Positions 16,100 through 25,458 of a stretch of 64,000 bases of DNA are shown in pieces; the first letter of the stretch is position 1, and every line of letters begins with the position of its first letter. Made by a program: the position numbers and the translations under genes. This DNA is from Pelagibacteraceae bacterium AG-426-L23. Its GTDB lineage: Bacteria; Pseudomonadota; Alphaproteobacteria; Pelagibacterales; Pelagibacteraceae. Under the pieces are notes generated by a model that was given only the letters and a program-made list of their open reading frames with translations, made no database searches and was not told where the DNA came from. The stretch lies in contig QCNU01000001.1 of the NCBI GenBank assembly GCA_003213115.1, positions 372,001 through 436,000 on the forward strand, in the 5' to 3' direction.

Positions 16100-16441
16100 T
16101 TACTTACCAGGTTTTTCCGAAAAATATTTTTCATGTTTATTTTTCACCTCTTTAAACTCCTCTGCCTCAGGAAGAGGATCTTGTATTTTTGTAATTCTTG
16201 GCCATATTGCAGAATATTTTTTATTTAGCAATAGCCATTTTTCTTTGTCTTTTTCATTATAATCATAATCAGAAACTATTGCATTAACGGGGCACTCAGG
16301 TTCACAAACTCCACAATCAATGCATTCGTTTGGATTTATAACTAACATATTTTCACCTTCGTAAAAACAATCAACAGGACAAACTTCAACACATGTCGTG
16401 TGCTTACATTTAATACATTCATCCTTAACAATATACGTCAA
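16100..16441 (-). CDS. fdxA: 7Fe ferredoxin
   Basis: Small electron carrier with one 3Fe-4S and one 4Fe-4S cluster. Cysteines lie in [18 protein letters not shown] (residues about 9-25) and [15 protein letters not shown] (about 40-54), the FdxA pattern. The remaining 60 residues form the extension typical of alphaproteobacterial FdxA, giving 113 in total. Its start overlaps the end of the TerB-like gene by 4 nt. FdxA next to carD is a known alphaproteobacterial order. Confidence 0.94.
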   Translation of the reverse strand: MTYIVKDECIKCKHTTCVEVCPVDCFYEGENMLVINPNECIDCGVCEPECPVNAIVSDYDYNEKDKEKWLLLNKKYSAIWPRITKIQDPLPEAEEFKEVKNKHEKYFSEKPGK

Positions 16442-16839
16442 ATTTTCTTCCTTTCTAAAGTTAAACTCATCTTAATTTCTCCGCTAAGTTTATCAGAAAA
16501 ATAAATTAAACCGCAAACTCTTCTCATAAGATTTGCTTCATACTCATCACTAATATCATTAGAAATGATTATTTTCCAAAGTTCTTTTACGATTCTTGCT
16601 TTGAAATCCTGAGAATTCTTTTTAATAATATTGGTAAAGTCTAGCAGTTGATTAGAATCATGCTCTAAATTTTCAGCTTCTTTTAGAATTTCCTCTACAA
16701 ATTCACTTTTTTCAGCAAAAGATTTTATAAATAGTAAGATTATCTTTTTTTCTTTCTCGCTATAGTGTTCATCAATTTTAGCAGCGTGAACTAATAATGC
16801 AGCTATACCAGTTAATTGTTTTTTATCTAGTTTATTCAT
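16438..16839 (-). CDS. TerB-like domain protein
   Basis: A 133-residue helical cytoplasmic protein. The repeated acidic-helix pattern ([24 protein letters not shown] near the N-terminus, then [23 protein letters not shown]) is that of the TerB/DjlA-type domain, known from tellurite-resistance proteins and possibly metal-sensing. A few proteins of this size stand alone in alphaproteobacteria. It is sandwiched between helicase and ferredoxin genes with 1- and 4-nt overlaps, so it is surely co-translated. The function is unknown. Confidence 0.75.
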   Translation of the reverse strand: MNKLDKKQLTGIAALLVHAAKIDEHYSEKEKKIILLFIKSFAEKSEFVEEILKEAENLEHDSNQLLDFTNIIKKNSQDFKARIVKELWKIIISNDISDEYEANLMRRVCGLIYFSDKLSGEIKMSLTLERKKI

Positions 16840-19304
16840 TATTTAATATTTAAGGATAAAAGTTTTTCAAAAGGGCTTGTAATTTTCTTATTTTTTAAAA
16901 TTTTTTTATCTTTTTTTCTATCACCATAAAAAATATAAGTGTCTTTATTTTTATCTTTCTTGTAATTCATTAAATCCATTAATTTATAAAAATTTTCTTT
17001 TGAACATCCTAATAAATTCATCATATCTGAAGTAATTGTAAATTTACGATTTTTTGTTTTATCAAGAATGCTTATAAATAGTTTTTCTAGAATATCAACT
17101 CTAACAAAAAAATCTTTGAAATTTTCAAATCCGCATAATAAAAGAAATTTTTTATTGTAGTTATCATTTACTAAAAAGTTTAGGCCTGACTTTGGTATTT
17201 GGTTATTTGATGAAATATTATAAAAAAGCTTCCATAAATTCACTCTTAAATTTACCGCCTTGGGTTTTAACATTTTTGGTAAATAAATATGATATCTTCC
17301 TAATTTAATACCCATACCCCAAAGCTTCTTTCTCTCCTCTTTTGTTACTAAACTAATTATATTTTCTATTTTACTTCTTTTCATTACTCCGTTGTTTTCA
17401 TAGATTTGAAAAACTAGAGCTCTTAAGTATTGATTTGTGATCTTAATTTTTGTCAAGTTCAAAAGATCATCTAATTCTTCGTTGATGAAATTTGCTACCC
17501 AATTTTTTAAAAAAAAAGTTAAATCCTCTTTAGAATTCTCTGGTAGAGCATCATCTGCAATTATCTCAACTTCAGGAGCTAAGTAATTTTCCCCTTTTTT
17601 TATTCTAGCGATTGGGTTTTCATTCCAATAAATTTTGTGATCTTCTTTTAAAGTGATTTTTTTATCTTTTATTATTTTATTTACTCTTTCTATCAATTCT
17701 TTGTGAATTCCCCTTCTAGCAGCTTTTTTGATAGACTTAATGTCAGTATCAAGAGTGTTGGCAGTAAATTCTACAACAAATTTAAGCCCTCTAAGTTCAC
17801 CGATATCTTGACCATCTATTAGAACTTTATTTTCCTTACTTACCTCTGTTTTTAAAACGAGATCTTGTTTAAGTCCCTTCGATAAAATACTAATTTTTTT
17901 ATCAATAAAACTTCTTGTAAGTTCCTGGTGAAGCTTGTCAGATAAATTATCTTCTATATTTTTAGTAAACTGAATCCAATAATCAGAATTTTCTACCCAG
18001 TTTTTTTTATTTGCTACGTATGACCATGTTCTCACATTTGATATTCGATTAGCTAAGACATCAATATTACCGTGTTTTTTTTCTAAACCTTTCAATTGTT
18101 CTTTCATGTACTCATTAGGTATTCTCTTTTTTCTTGTAGATAAAAATTTAAAAACTGTATCTACAACATGGATGTGTTGACCATATGCTTTTTTTTCAAA
18201 GTCAGGAATTTGACAACATTCCCACAAAAGTTCTAAGTTTTTGCTGTATAAAGCATTATTTTCTCCTTTTTTTAAAAGATTTCTAAGTACACTTTCGTCA
18301 ACTGAGTCATTAATTCTAATTAAGTTTTTATTAATTGGTTTTAATTCTAGTGAAGAAATAAGATCCTCTTGACTTTTAAAGTCTAATTTTGAATTACGCC
18401 AAAAAAGCATTTTTGTTAAAGGTAAATCATGTTTTTCTATTTTTTCAATTTCATCTGAGTTTAAGCTTTCGCAGTCTCCAGTAGTTCCAAAATTACCATC
18501 ATTTTTGTATCTACCGGCTCTTCCAGCTATCTGAGAAATTTCAACTATATTTAATCTTCTGGTTTTTTTTCCATCAAATTTTTTAAGATTAGAAAAATAA
18601 ATTTGATTAATGTCCATATTTAAACCCATACCAATAGCATCAGTTGCAACTAAATATCCAACATCACCTGACTGATAAAGTTCCACTTGAGAGTTTCTTG
18701 TTTTCGGACTTAATGATCCCATTATAACAGCTGCTCCTCCTTTTTGCCTTCTCACTAATTCAGCAAGGGCGTATACTTCTTCAATTGAAAAAGCAATTAT
18801 TGCTGTTTTTTGATCCAGTCTTGATATTTTTTTATAACCTGAATAAGTAAGTTTTGAGAAGCGTTCTTGTCTAATAAATTCAACATTTTTAACTAGGTCT
18901 TCAATTATATTTTTCATTATTTGTGATCCTAAAAACATTGTGATTTTTTCTCCTCTCATATTAAGAAGTCTATCAGTAAAAATATGTCCTCTTTCTCTAT
19001 CAGCACACATCTGAACTTCATCTATAGCAACAAAATCTACTATTTTATCTTTCGGCATCGACTCAACTGTACAAATAAAATAATCTGCAGAACTTGGAAC
19101 AATTTTTTCTTCTCCAGTTATAAGCGCAACTTTTTCTTGCCCAATTTTTTTCACGCATTTATCGTAAACTTCTCTAGCAAGTAGTCTCAATGGTAGACCA
19201 AATATCCCACTTTCATATTGGAGCATTTTATCAATAGCTATAAACGTTTTGCCTGTATTAGTTGGCCCTAATAGCGCTACTACTTTTTTTGAGGATATGT
19301 CCAT
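16839..19304 (-). CDS. Suv3-like DExH RNA helicase
   Basis: ATP-dependent helicase related to mitochondrial Suv3 and alphaproteobacterial homologues. Walker A is GPTNTGKTF at residue 13, followed by GLPLRLLAREVY, TGEEKI, the Walker B box DEVQM near 94, MGSLSPKTRNSQ, ATDAIGMGLNMDI near 215 and QIAGRAGRY (motif VI). About 500 residues of less conserved helical C-terminal sequence follow, total 821. Suv3 unwinds RNA in degradation complexes. The bacterial role is inferred. First gene of the leftward operon helicase-terB-fdxA-carD. Confidence 0.9.
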   Translation of the reverse strand: MDISSKKVVALLGPTNTGKTFIAIDKMLQYESGIFGLPLRLLAREVYDKCVKKIGQEKVALITGEEKIVPSSADYFICTVESMPKDKIVDFVAIDEVQMCADRERGHIFTDRLLNMRGEKITMFLGSQIMKNIIEDLVKNVEFIRQERFSKLTYSGYKKISRLDQKTAIIAFSIEEVYALAELVRRQKGGAAVIMGSLSPKTRNSQVELYQSGDVGYLVATDAIGMGLNMDINQIYFSNLKKFDGKKTRRLNIVEISQIAGRAGRYKNDGNFGTTGDCESLNSDEIEKIEKHDLPLTKMLFWRNSKLDFKSQEDLISSLELKPINKNLIRINDSVDESVLRNLLKKGENNALYSKNLELLWECCQIPDFEKKAYGQHIHVVDTVFKFLSTRKKRIPNEYMKEQLKGLEKKHGNIDVLANRISNVRTWSYVANKKNWVENSDYWIQFTKNIEDNLSDKLHQELTRSFIDKKISILSKGLKQDLVLKTEVSKENKVLIDGQDIGELRGLKFVVEFTANTLDTDIKSIKKAARRGIHKELIERVNKIIKDKKITLKEDHKIYWNENPIARIKKGENYLAPEVEIIADDALPENSKEDLTFFLKNWVANFINEELDDLLNLTKIKITNQYLRALVFQIYENNGVMKRSKIENIISLVTKEERKKLWGMGIKLGRYHIYLPKMLKPKAVNLRVNLWKLFYNISSNNQIPKSGLNFLVNDNYNKKFLLLCGFENFKDFFVRVDILEKLFISILDKTKNRKFTITSDMMNLLGCSKENFYKLMDLMNYKKDKNKDTYIFYGDRKKDKKILKNKKITSPFEKLLSLNIK

Positions 19305-19458
19305 TTTTGTGTCAGATATTTTCTTTTATACTATATATAGATTAGCATTGAGAACAAAGTAAGATTAAAACATGACCGAATCAATTTGTCAAATGTTCTA
19401 ATTTAATATTTTAAAGATTTAAATGGACTTAAAACCCACACTCCCCGTATAGTTAAAA

Positions 19459-19479
19459 ATAACTTTTACTAAAAGTTAT
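19459..19479. repeat. Perfect 9-bp inverted repeat at the aminotransferase start codon
   Basis: The arm ATAACTTTT, a 3-nt spacer and the arm AAAAGTTAT end one base before the aminotransferase ATG, where a Shine-Dalgarno site would be. None is visible. It could be an operator or an mRNA hairpin controlling translation. The half-site ATAACTT is also found in the palindrome at 1388-1407, but such AT-rich matches can be chance. Confidence 0.5.
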
Positions 19480-19480
19480 A

Positions 19481-20716
19481 ATGAAAAATATAATAAAAAA
19501 AAAAGTAATTGGTCTTAAACCATCAGCCACATTGGCAATCAACGAGAGGTGCAAGGAACTTATTGCCCAAGGCAAGAAAATATATAGATTTGGATTTGGA
19601 CAATCTCCATTTCCAGTTCCAGAAAAGATTGTAGAGGTCTTAAAAAAAAATGCCCATAGGAAAGATTATTTATCAATACAAGGTCTACCAGAACTTAGGC
19701 AGGCTATAGCAACTCATCTAAGTAAACAAACTAAAAACAATTTTTCTAAAGAAAATATTTTAATAACGCCCGGATCAAAAGAAGCAATGTATTTGATGCA
19801 TGTTGTTTTTGATGGAGAAATTATTCTACCCTCATCAAGCTGGGTTTCTTATGCACCACAAGCAGAACTCGCCAACAATAAAACACATTGGCTTCAAACG
19901 TCTTACGAAAATAATTGGTTTCCAACTGCACAGGCATTAGAAAAAAAAATAAAATCTATTAAGAGTAATAAAATTCTTTTAATATTAAATTCTCCTAATA
20001 ATCCTTCTGGAACTACCTGTAATAATTTAAAAGAGTTAGCTCAAGTTGCTAGAAAAAATAAAATTATTGTTTTGTCTGATGAAATTTATACAGATATAAC
20101 TTTTAATAATAAATATGAGTCAATTTCAACTTACTATCCAGAGGGAACATTAATTAGCGGAGGCCTAAGTAAGTGGTGTGGGGCTGGTGGATGGAGGCTT
20201 GGTTTTCTTGCTGCTCCAAGTGAGTTACACGATTTCTTAATAAATGTAAAAGCTGTTGCTAGTGAAACTTACTCAACTGTTAATACTCCAGTACAGTACG
20301 CTGCAGTTGAGGCTTATAACGGCGATTATGAAGATTATAAGTTGAAAGTTAGAAATATATTAAATTCAGTGGGTCAGTATGTATATAAAAAACTTAAATC
20401 TAATAAAATTTTTATGAACCCTCCTCAAGGAGGACTTTACATTATGCCTGAGTTTGTTAACTCAAAATTTAAAACATCTTCAGAATTATGTGATATTATT
20501 TTAAAAGATACGGGCGTTGCAATGCTTCCTGGTTCAGATTTTGGATTTAAAAAAGATAAAATGGTTGCAAGATTAAGTTTTACAGATTTTGATGGAAAAA
20601 AATTTTTAGAGGGCATTAATACTTACAATCAACTAGAAGATGAAGTTATTGAAAAATACGCACCAAATGTTGTACAAGGCATTCAGAAGCTATCAAAATG
20701 GGCCAAGAATTTGTAG
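19481..20716 (+). CDS. Class I/II aminotransferase (aspartate aminotransferase-like)
   Basis: PLP-dependent fold-I aminotransferase of 411 residues. Motifs: YRFGFGQSPFPVPE near residue 38, LSIQGLPELRQAIATHL, TPGSKEAMYL, LNSPNNPSGTTCNN near 170, LSDEIYTDITF, the PLP lysine in SGGLSKWCGAGGWRLGFL near 232, and MVARLSFTDFDG near the end. The amino-group donor cannot be set from sequence. It precedes a TAXI-type TRAP transporter by 66 bp, suggesting that the transporter may carry an amino or keto acid it uses. That link is inference. Confidence 0.85.
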   Translation: MKNIIKKKVIGLKPSATLAINERCKELIAQGKKIYRFGFGQSPFPVPEKIVEVLKKNAHRKDYLSIQGLPELRQAIATHLSKQTKNNFSKENILITPGSKEAMYLMHVVFDGEIILPSSSWVSYAPQAELANNKTHWLQTSYENNWFPTAQALEKKIKSIKSNKILLILNSPNNPSGTTCNNLKELAQVARKNKIIVLSDEIYTDITFNNKYESISTYYPEGTLISGGLSKWCGAGGWRLGFLAAPSELHDFLINVKAVASETYSTVNTPVQYAAVEAYNGDYEDYKLKVRNILNSVGQYVYKKLKSNKIFMNPPQGGLYIMPEFVNSKFKTSSELCDIILKDTGVAMLPGSDFGFKKDKMVARLSFTDFDGKKFLEGINTYNQLEDEVIEKYAPNVVQGIQKLSKWAKNL

Positions 20717-20782
20717 TTTTCTCTTTACGCCAGTCTTACAAAATAGTTAAATCTTAAATTATCAAACAAACAAGGGGGATAA

Positions 20783-21787
20783 ATGAAAAAGATAATATCA
20801 ATAATCTCTGCAATTTTAGTAACTTTGGCTTTTTCAAGTCAGATTACTTCAGTTGCAAACTCAGCTGAGTTCTTCACTATTGGAACTGGAGGTCCTACTG
20901 GAGTTTATTTCCAAACTGGTAACGCAATATGTAAGATGTTACATAAATCAGCAATAAGTGCTGAGCACGGAAGAAAAAAGGGTACAGCTAAAGGATACAG
21001 ATGTACTGCTCCTTCAACTGGTGGTTCAAACTATAACATTGGACAAATTAAAGATGGCGAATTTCAATTTGGCGTAGCACAGTCCGACTGGCAGTTTCAT
21101 GCAGTGAATGGTTCAAGTAAATGGGAAGGAAAACAGTTCAGTAATTTAAGAGCTGTATTTTCAGTACACAACGAACCTTTCCAAATTTGGGCAAGTAAAA
21201 AATCTAAAATTAAAGATTTTAAAGGCCTAAAAGGGAAAGTAGTAAACATCGGTAACCCAGGTTCAGGTCAAAGAGGAACTATGGAAGAGCTTATGAAAGC
21301 GATGGGAGTAGACAATAGTTATTTTAAATCTACTACTGAACTAACTTCATCTGAACAAGTAAAAGCTTTATGTGACGGTAAGATAGACGCATTTGGATAC
21401 TCTGTAGGATTTCCTAATGGCGCTATGGAGCAAGCAGCAACTTGTAAAGCAAAAGCTAGCCCAATTAATTTAACCGGTGCACCTGTTCAAGGTTTAATCG
21501 ACGGGGCTGACTATTATGCAAAAGCTGTAATTCCAGCAGGGACTTACTCAAATCAAAAAAAGGATGCTACAACTTTTGGTGTTAAAGCTACAGTTGTTAC
21601 AAGTGCAGATGTTTCTGAAGAGCTTGTATACTTAGTTACAAAAGCGGTAATGGAAAACTTTGATGATTTCAGAGCACAACACCCTGCTTTTGGACCTCTG
21701 GAAAAGAAAAATATGATAGCTGATGGTTTATCAGCTCCATTACATCCAGGAGCGATTAAGTATTACAAAGAAGCTGGATTAATGTAA
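20783..21787 (+). CDS. TAXI-family TRAP transporter substrate-binding protein
   Basis: Periplasmic binding protein. The signal peptide is about residues 1-28 (KKIISIISAILVTLAFSS, ending in a SVANSA cleavage site). The mature protein begins EFFTIGTGGPTGVYFQTGNA, the TAXI-family signature. It includes VNIGNPGSGQRGTMEEL and ends LHPGAIKYYKEAGLM. The 334-residue length is normal. A strong GGGGG ribosome site precedes the ATG. TAXI proteins bind small acids such as glutamate or 2-oxoglutarate. The ligand here is unknown. A terminator follows, then the fused permease. Confidence 0.94.
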   Translation: MKKIISIISAILVTLAFSSQITSVANSAEFFTIGTGGPTGVYFQTGNAICKMLHKSAISAEHGRKKGTAKGYRCTAPSTGGSNYNIGQIKDGEFQFGVAQSDWQFHAVNGSSKWEGKQFSNLRAVFSVHNEPFQIWASKKSKIKDFKGLKGKVVNIGNPGSGQRGTMEELMKAMGVDNSYFKSTTELTSSEQVKALCDGKIDAFGYSVGFPNGAMEQAATCKAKASPINLTGAPVQGLIDGADYYAKAVIPAGTYSNQKKDATTFGVKATVVTSADVSEELVYLVTKAVMENFDDFRAQHPAFGPLEKKNMIADGLSAPLHPGAIKYYKEAGLM

Positions 21788-21807
21788 TTCAACTTTCTAT
21801 TTTAATC

Positions 21808-21842
21808 AAAAAAGGCCCAATATTTTTTGGGCCTTTTTTTTT
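21808..21842 (+). terminator. Intrinsic terminator between TRAP binding protein and permease
   Basis: A 13-bp stem (21808-21820 with 21827-21839, core GGCCCAA/TTGGGCC), a 6-nt AT loop and a run of nine T. It ends only 22 bp before the permease ATG. Partial readthrough would give many copies of the binding protein and few of the permease, as is common for binding-protein transporters. Confidence 0.92.
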
Positions 21843-21864
21843 AGAATAATGTATCCTACTTAAA

Positions 21865-24192
21865 ATGAATCAAACTTTTCAAAGTAAGATTAAAGATAAA
21901 ATTCAAGAAGATATTTCTCCAACTCGTAATCTATCTGGTTTGCATTTAAAAATAGTTTTTAGTATAGCAATTCTTTGGACCTTATTTCAACTTTGGTATG
22001 CGTCTCCATTTCCATTTTGGTTTAATTTTGGAATGTTTAAAGGTTTACCCGCAAGGGCAATACACCTGGGTTTTGCTTTAACCTTAACTTTTTTGATTTT
22101 TCCAGCGGTTAGAGGAAAAAAAATTTCAGCATTTGATATTTTAATTAGTATAGTCTCGGCGTTTTGTTGCTTGTATATTTATTTTTTTTATGATGATCTT
22201 GTCAATAGAGGCGGAATACTTTTAGTAAAAGAAATATTCGGATTTAAAGTTCCATTAGAACTAATAATAGGTGCTATTGGTATTATAATATTATTAGAGG
22301 CTACAAGGCGAGCTATAGGATTGCCTTTAGTTATAATTGCTATTTGCTTTCTATTATTCTCATATTTTGGAAAGTATGCACCTGATATTATTTCTCATGG
22401 AGGTCTATCTATAAAAAGATTGGTCGGATTTCAATGGTTCGATCAAGAAGCAATATTTGGGATACCAATTGGTGTTTCCGTAGATTTTATTTTCTTATTT
22501 GTGCTTTTTGGAGCATTACTAGAAACTGCTGGAGGGGGAAAATATTTTTTAGATTTAGCATTTGCTATGGTTGGTAAAATGAGAGGAGGACCTGCTAAGG
22601 CCGCAATTCTAGGATCCGGGATGACTGGAATGATTTCAGGTTCATCAATTGCAAACACAGTCACAACAGGAACTTTTACAATTCCAATCATGAAAAAAAC
22701 TGGTTTTTCAAAAGAGAAAGCAGGAGCTATTGAAGTTTCATCTTCAGTAAACGGGCAAATAATGCCCCCAGTCATGGGAGCGGCAGCATTTGTAATGGCA
22801 AGCTTCATTGGTGTTACTTATTTTGAAGTGGTAAAGCATGCCTTTTTACCTGCTGTAATTTCGTATATTGCACTGTTTTATATATCTCATCTTGAAGCAC
22901 TAAAATTAGGTCTTAAGGGTATGGATGATGCTGATGTCCCTCACTTAAAGAAAACTTTTTTATCTGGCCTTCATTTTTTAATACCCATTTTTGTTTTAAT
23001 TTTTTTACTTGTTTATATGAGATATACCGCAGGTTTTTCTATTTTTTATGCAACTATTTCTTTAATCCTAGTGAATTTGATAAATCGTGTTATTAAAAAC
23101 TCAGATTTCAAAATCGGTCTGATTGAGTGGTGGAATCAAACTATTGTAGGTTTGCAAAAAGGTGCAATTAATATGGTAGGAGTCGGGATTGCAATTGCAA
23201 CAGCAGGCATAATAGTAGGAGCAGTTGGTTCTACAGGACTAAGCACTAATTTAATTATAGTTATTGAAACAATAGCTAGAGACAATGTAATTATACTAAT
23301 TTTATTAACTATCATACTGTGCTTACTTCTAGGTATGGGCCTTCCAACCACTGCAAATTATGTTGTAGTTGCTTCCCTTATGGCTACTGTCCTAGTAGAT
23401 GTTGGAAATGCTTCAGGGTACATCTTCCCCTTAATAGCTGTTCACTTATTTGTATTTTATTTTGGTCTAATGGCTGACGTTACTCCCCCAGTTGGTTTAG
23501 CATCTTATGCTGCTGCTGCAATTTCTGGAGGTGATCCTCTAAGAACTGGACTTCAAGCAATTTGGTATAGTTTAAGAACCGGTATTTTGCCAATAGTATT
23601 TTTATTCAATCATGAACTTTTATTAATAGGTGTAGATAATTTGTGGCAAGCTCTAATGGTAATAGTCACCTCTCTAATTGGAATTTTGGTTTTTACATCT
23701 GCAACCCAACAATGGTTTATTAATAAATTAAGGTGGTACGAAATTATAGCTTTCTTAATTATTTCTTTATCCTTTTTAGCTCCAGATTATGTGCTAAGTA
23801 AATTTTATCCTAAATATAATGATCAAAAACTTACTGCTAAGAATATTCAAAGTTTATCATTAGACCCATCTAAAGAAGTTCATATTAAAGTTACAAGATT
23901 ATCAGAATACGGAGAAAGATATAAATTATTTGTTATAGATAAAGGAAAATTTAAAAATAAATATAACTTAGAAAAGTTTGGAGTAACGGTCTTTGAGGAA
24001 AATAACCAACTTAAAGTAGATAAATTAAACTGGAAAGGGGAAGCTAAAAAATCCGGAATACAAATAGGAGATATTATAAGCAATTTTAAAATTGAAAATC
24101 CTGAGCGCCCTAACAAAGCTATCGTCTATCCATTTGCCTCTGTTTTATTAATTATTTTTGGATATTTAAATTATAGAAGAAAAAAGAATTAA
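21865..24192 (+). CDS. Fused TRAP transporter permease (4TM/12TM)
   Basis: Inner-membrane part of the TAXI-TRAP importer, with small (DctQ-like) and large (DctM-like) subunits in one chain. Helices begin at residue 25. DctM features are GGGKYFLDLAFAMVGKMRGGPAKAAI near 225, GSGMTGMISGSSIANTVTTGTFTIP, SSSVNGQIMPPVMGAAAF and LLGMGLPTTANYVVVA. After about residue 620 comes a DUF3394-like soluble segment with a PDZ-like GEAKKSGIQIGDII, then a last helix. 775 residues. Its TAA stop shares TTAA with the convergent thioesterase gene. Confidence 0.93.
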   Translation: MNQTFQSKIKDKIQEDISPTRNLSGLHLKIVFSIAILWTLFQLWYASPFPFWFNFGMFKGLPARAIHLGFALTLTFLIFPAVRGKKISAFDILISIVSAFCCLYIYFFYDDLVNRGGILLVKEIFGFKVPLELIIGAIGIIILLEATRRAIGLPLVIIAICFLLFSYFGKYAPDIISHGGLSIKRLVGFQWFDQEAIFGIPIGVSVDFIFLFVLFGALLETAGGGKYFLDLAFAMVGKMRGGPAKAAILGSGMTGMISGSSIANTVTTGTFTIPIMKKTGFSKEKAGAIEVSSSVNGQIMPPVMGAAAFVMASFIGVTYFEVVKHAFLPAVISYIALFYISHLEALKLGLKGMDDADVPHLKKTFLSGLHFLIPIFVLIFLLVYMRYTAGFSIFYATISLILVNLINRVIKNSDFKIGLIEWWNQTIVGLQKGAINMVGVGIAIATAGIIVGAVGSTGLSTNLIIVIETIARDNVIILILLTIILCLLLGMGLPTTANYVVVASLMATVLVDVGNASGYIFPLIAVHLFVFYFGLMADVTPPVGLASYAAAAISGGDPLRTGLQAIWYSLRTGILPIVFLFNHELLLIGVDNLWQALMVIVTSLIGILVFTSATQQWFINKLRWYEIIAFLIISLSFLAPDYVLSKFYPKYNDQKLTAKNIQSLSLDPSKEVHIKVTRLSEYGERYKLFVIDKGKFKNKYNLEKFGVTVFEENNQLKVDKLNWKGEAKKSGIQIGDIISNFKIENPERPNKAIVYPFASVLLIIFGYLNYRRKKN

Positions 24193-24569
24193 GCCTTTAA
24201 GATTTTCCAAACACCCGAAGCCGTAGCGACCACATTTTCTGAACTACTTATTTCACTGGTTATAAATACAAGAGTATTTGTTTTCCTTTGTATTTTGACT
24301 TTTGTTAAAAGTTTTTGACCCAAACTAGCTGCTGTTATAAATTTCATTTCTAGAGAAATAGTTACACATCTTTTATTTCCTGAAACTTGATGAGCTGCGT
24401 TACCCATCCCTGTATCTGCCACAAACATCAAAAATCCACCATGAGCCATTTTTGCTGTATTAAGATGTATTTCTTTAACTTCACAATGATACTCATAATT
24501 TAAGTCATCCAATTTTTTCCCCACCAAACCACCAACGTGGGCAGAGTATCCTGACTTAGTTTCGTCCAT
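24189..24569 (-). CDS. PaaI-like hotdog-fold thioesterase
   Basis: Acyl-CoA thioesterase-like protein of 126 residues. The helix region is AHGGFLMFVADTGMGNAAHQ (hotdog catalytic segment), and CVTISLEMKFITAASLGQKLLTKVKI is the central strand. The frame opens at 24584, but ATG 24569 has a good AAAGGA site and is preferred. It overlaps the end of the DMT gene by 14 nt. Last gene of the E1-E2-DMT-thioesterase run. The acyl substrate is unknown. Confidence 0.85.
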   Translation of the reverse strand: MDETKSGYSAHVGGLVGKKLDDLNYEYHCEVKEIHLNTAKMAHGGFLMFVADTGMGNAAHQVSGNKRCVTISLEMKFITAASLGQKLLTKVKIQRKTNTLVFITSEISSSENVVATASGVWKILKA

Positions 24570-25458
24570 ATTTCCTTTTATCATACATTGGCGCTAGTTG
24601 AGAGAAAATAACAGCTGATAAGATTATAATTATTCCAAATATTTTATATTCATTAAGGAACTGATCTAAAATAAACCAAGCAGCTATCGATGCGAAAACT
24701 CCCTCTAACGAAAATATTATTGCAGCCGGCGCCGGCGATAAGTGTTGAAGAGCAATTATTTGAAGTAAAAATGCAAATCCACTAGATAAAATACCTGCAT
24801 ACATTAGCTCACCTGCTTCTAAAGATAAAAGTTTGAAAGAAATCAATTCTATCGAAGCTGCCGGTATAGCTGAAAATATTGCTGCGATTAAACATTGAAA
24901 GGCTGCAATAGTTATTGGAAAATTAAATATTTTTAAAAATTTTGATACATAAACAATATGAAGTGCCCAAAAAAAAGCGCCTATGACAACTAAAGAGTCT
25001 CCCATCCTTACTCTATAATTATCCAATTCACTTAAGAGCAATCCTCCAAGCAAACACATTATAACAGCTGGCCAAACAGATTTATGTATACTTTTTGAAA
25101 AAAGAAAGTAAGCAAGGACTGGTACTATTACTACATACAAAACAGTAAATACTGCTGAGTTAGCCACATCAGTATATAATAGAGAAATTTGTTGAAATAT
25201 ATTTCCTCCAGCTAAAAAGAAACCTAATAAAAACATATTTGCTAGAATAATTTTAAAATTAGATTTTATTTTTATTATTTTTTTAAATTCAAAAATAAAA
25301 AAAAAAGGCAATAAAGCAAAAAAACCCAAAAGTAATCTTGCTGCTGAAAAAGTCCAAGGACCTATGTAATCCATTCCAGTGTCTTGAGCAATAAAAGCTG
25401 TACCCCACAAAAAAGAACATGAAACTGCACAAATTAAGGAGAGTGTTTTCTTGCTCAT
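24556..25458 (-). CDS. EamA/DMT-family transporter
   Basis: Ten-helix drug/metabolite transporter, 300 residues, with two tandem EamA repeats. The first starts ICAVSCSFLWGTAFIAQDTGMDYIGP. The second covers about residues 150-290 with LQIIALQHLSPAPAAIIFSLEGVFASIAAW, the usual signature of the last helices. Substrates of this family (amino acids, nucleosides, others) cannot be predicted. It starts directly after the E2 stop codon (0 bp), so it belongs to the pyruvate dehydrogenase transcript. Confidence 0.9.
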   Translation of the reverse strand: MSKKTLSLICAVSCSFLWGTAFIAQDTGMDYIGPWTFSAARLLLGFFALLPFFFIFEFKKIIKIKSNFKIILANMFLLGFFLAGGNIFQQISLLYTDVANSAVFTVLYVVIVPVLAYFLFSKSIHKSVWPAVIMCLLGGLLLSELDNYRVRMGDSLVVIGAFFWALHIVYVSKFLKIFNFPITIAAFQCLIAAIFSAIPAASIELISFKLLSLEAGELMYAGILSSGFAFLLQIIALQHLSPAPAAIIFSLEGVFASIAAWFILDQFLNEYKIFGIIIILSAVIFSQLAPMYDKRKYGRN

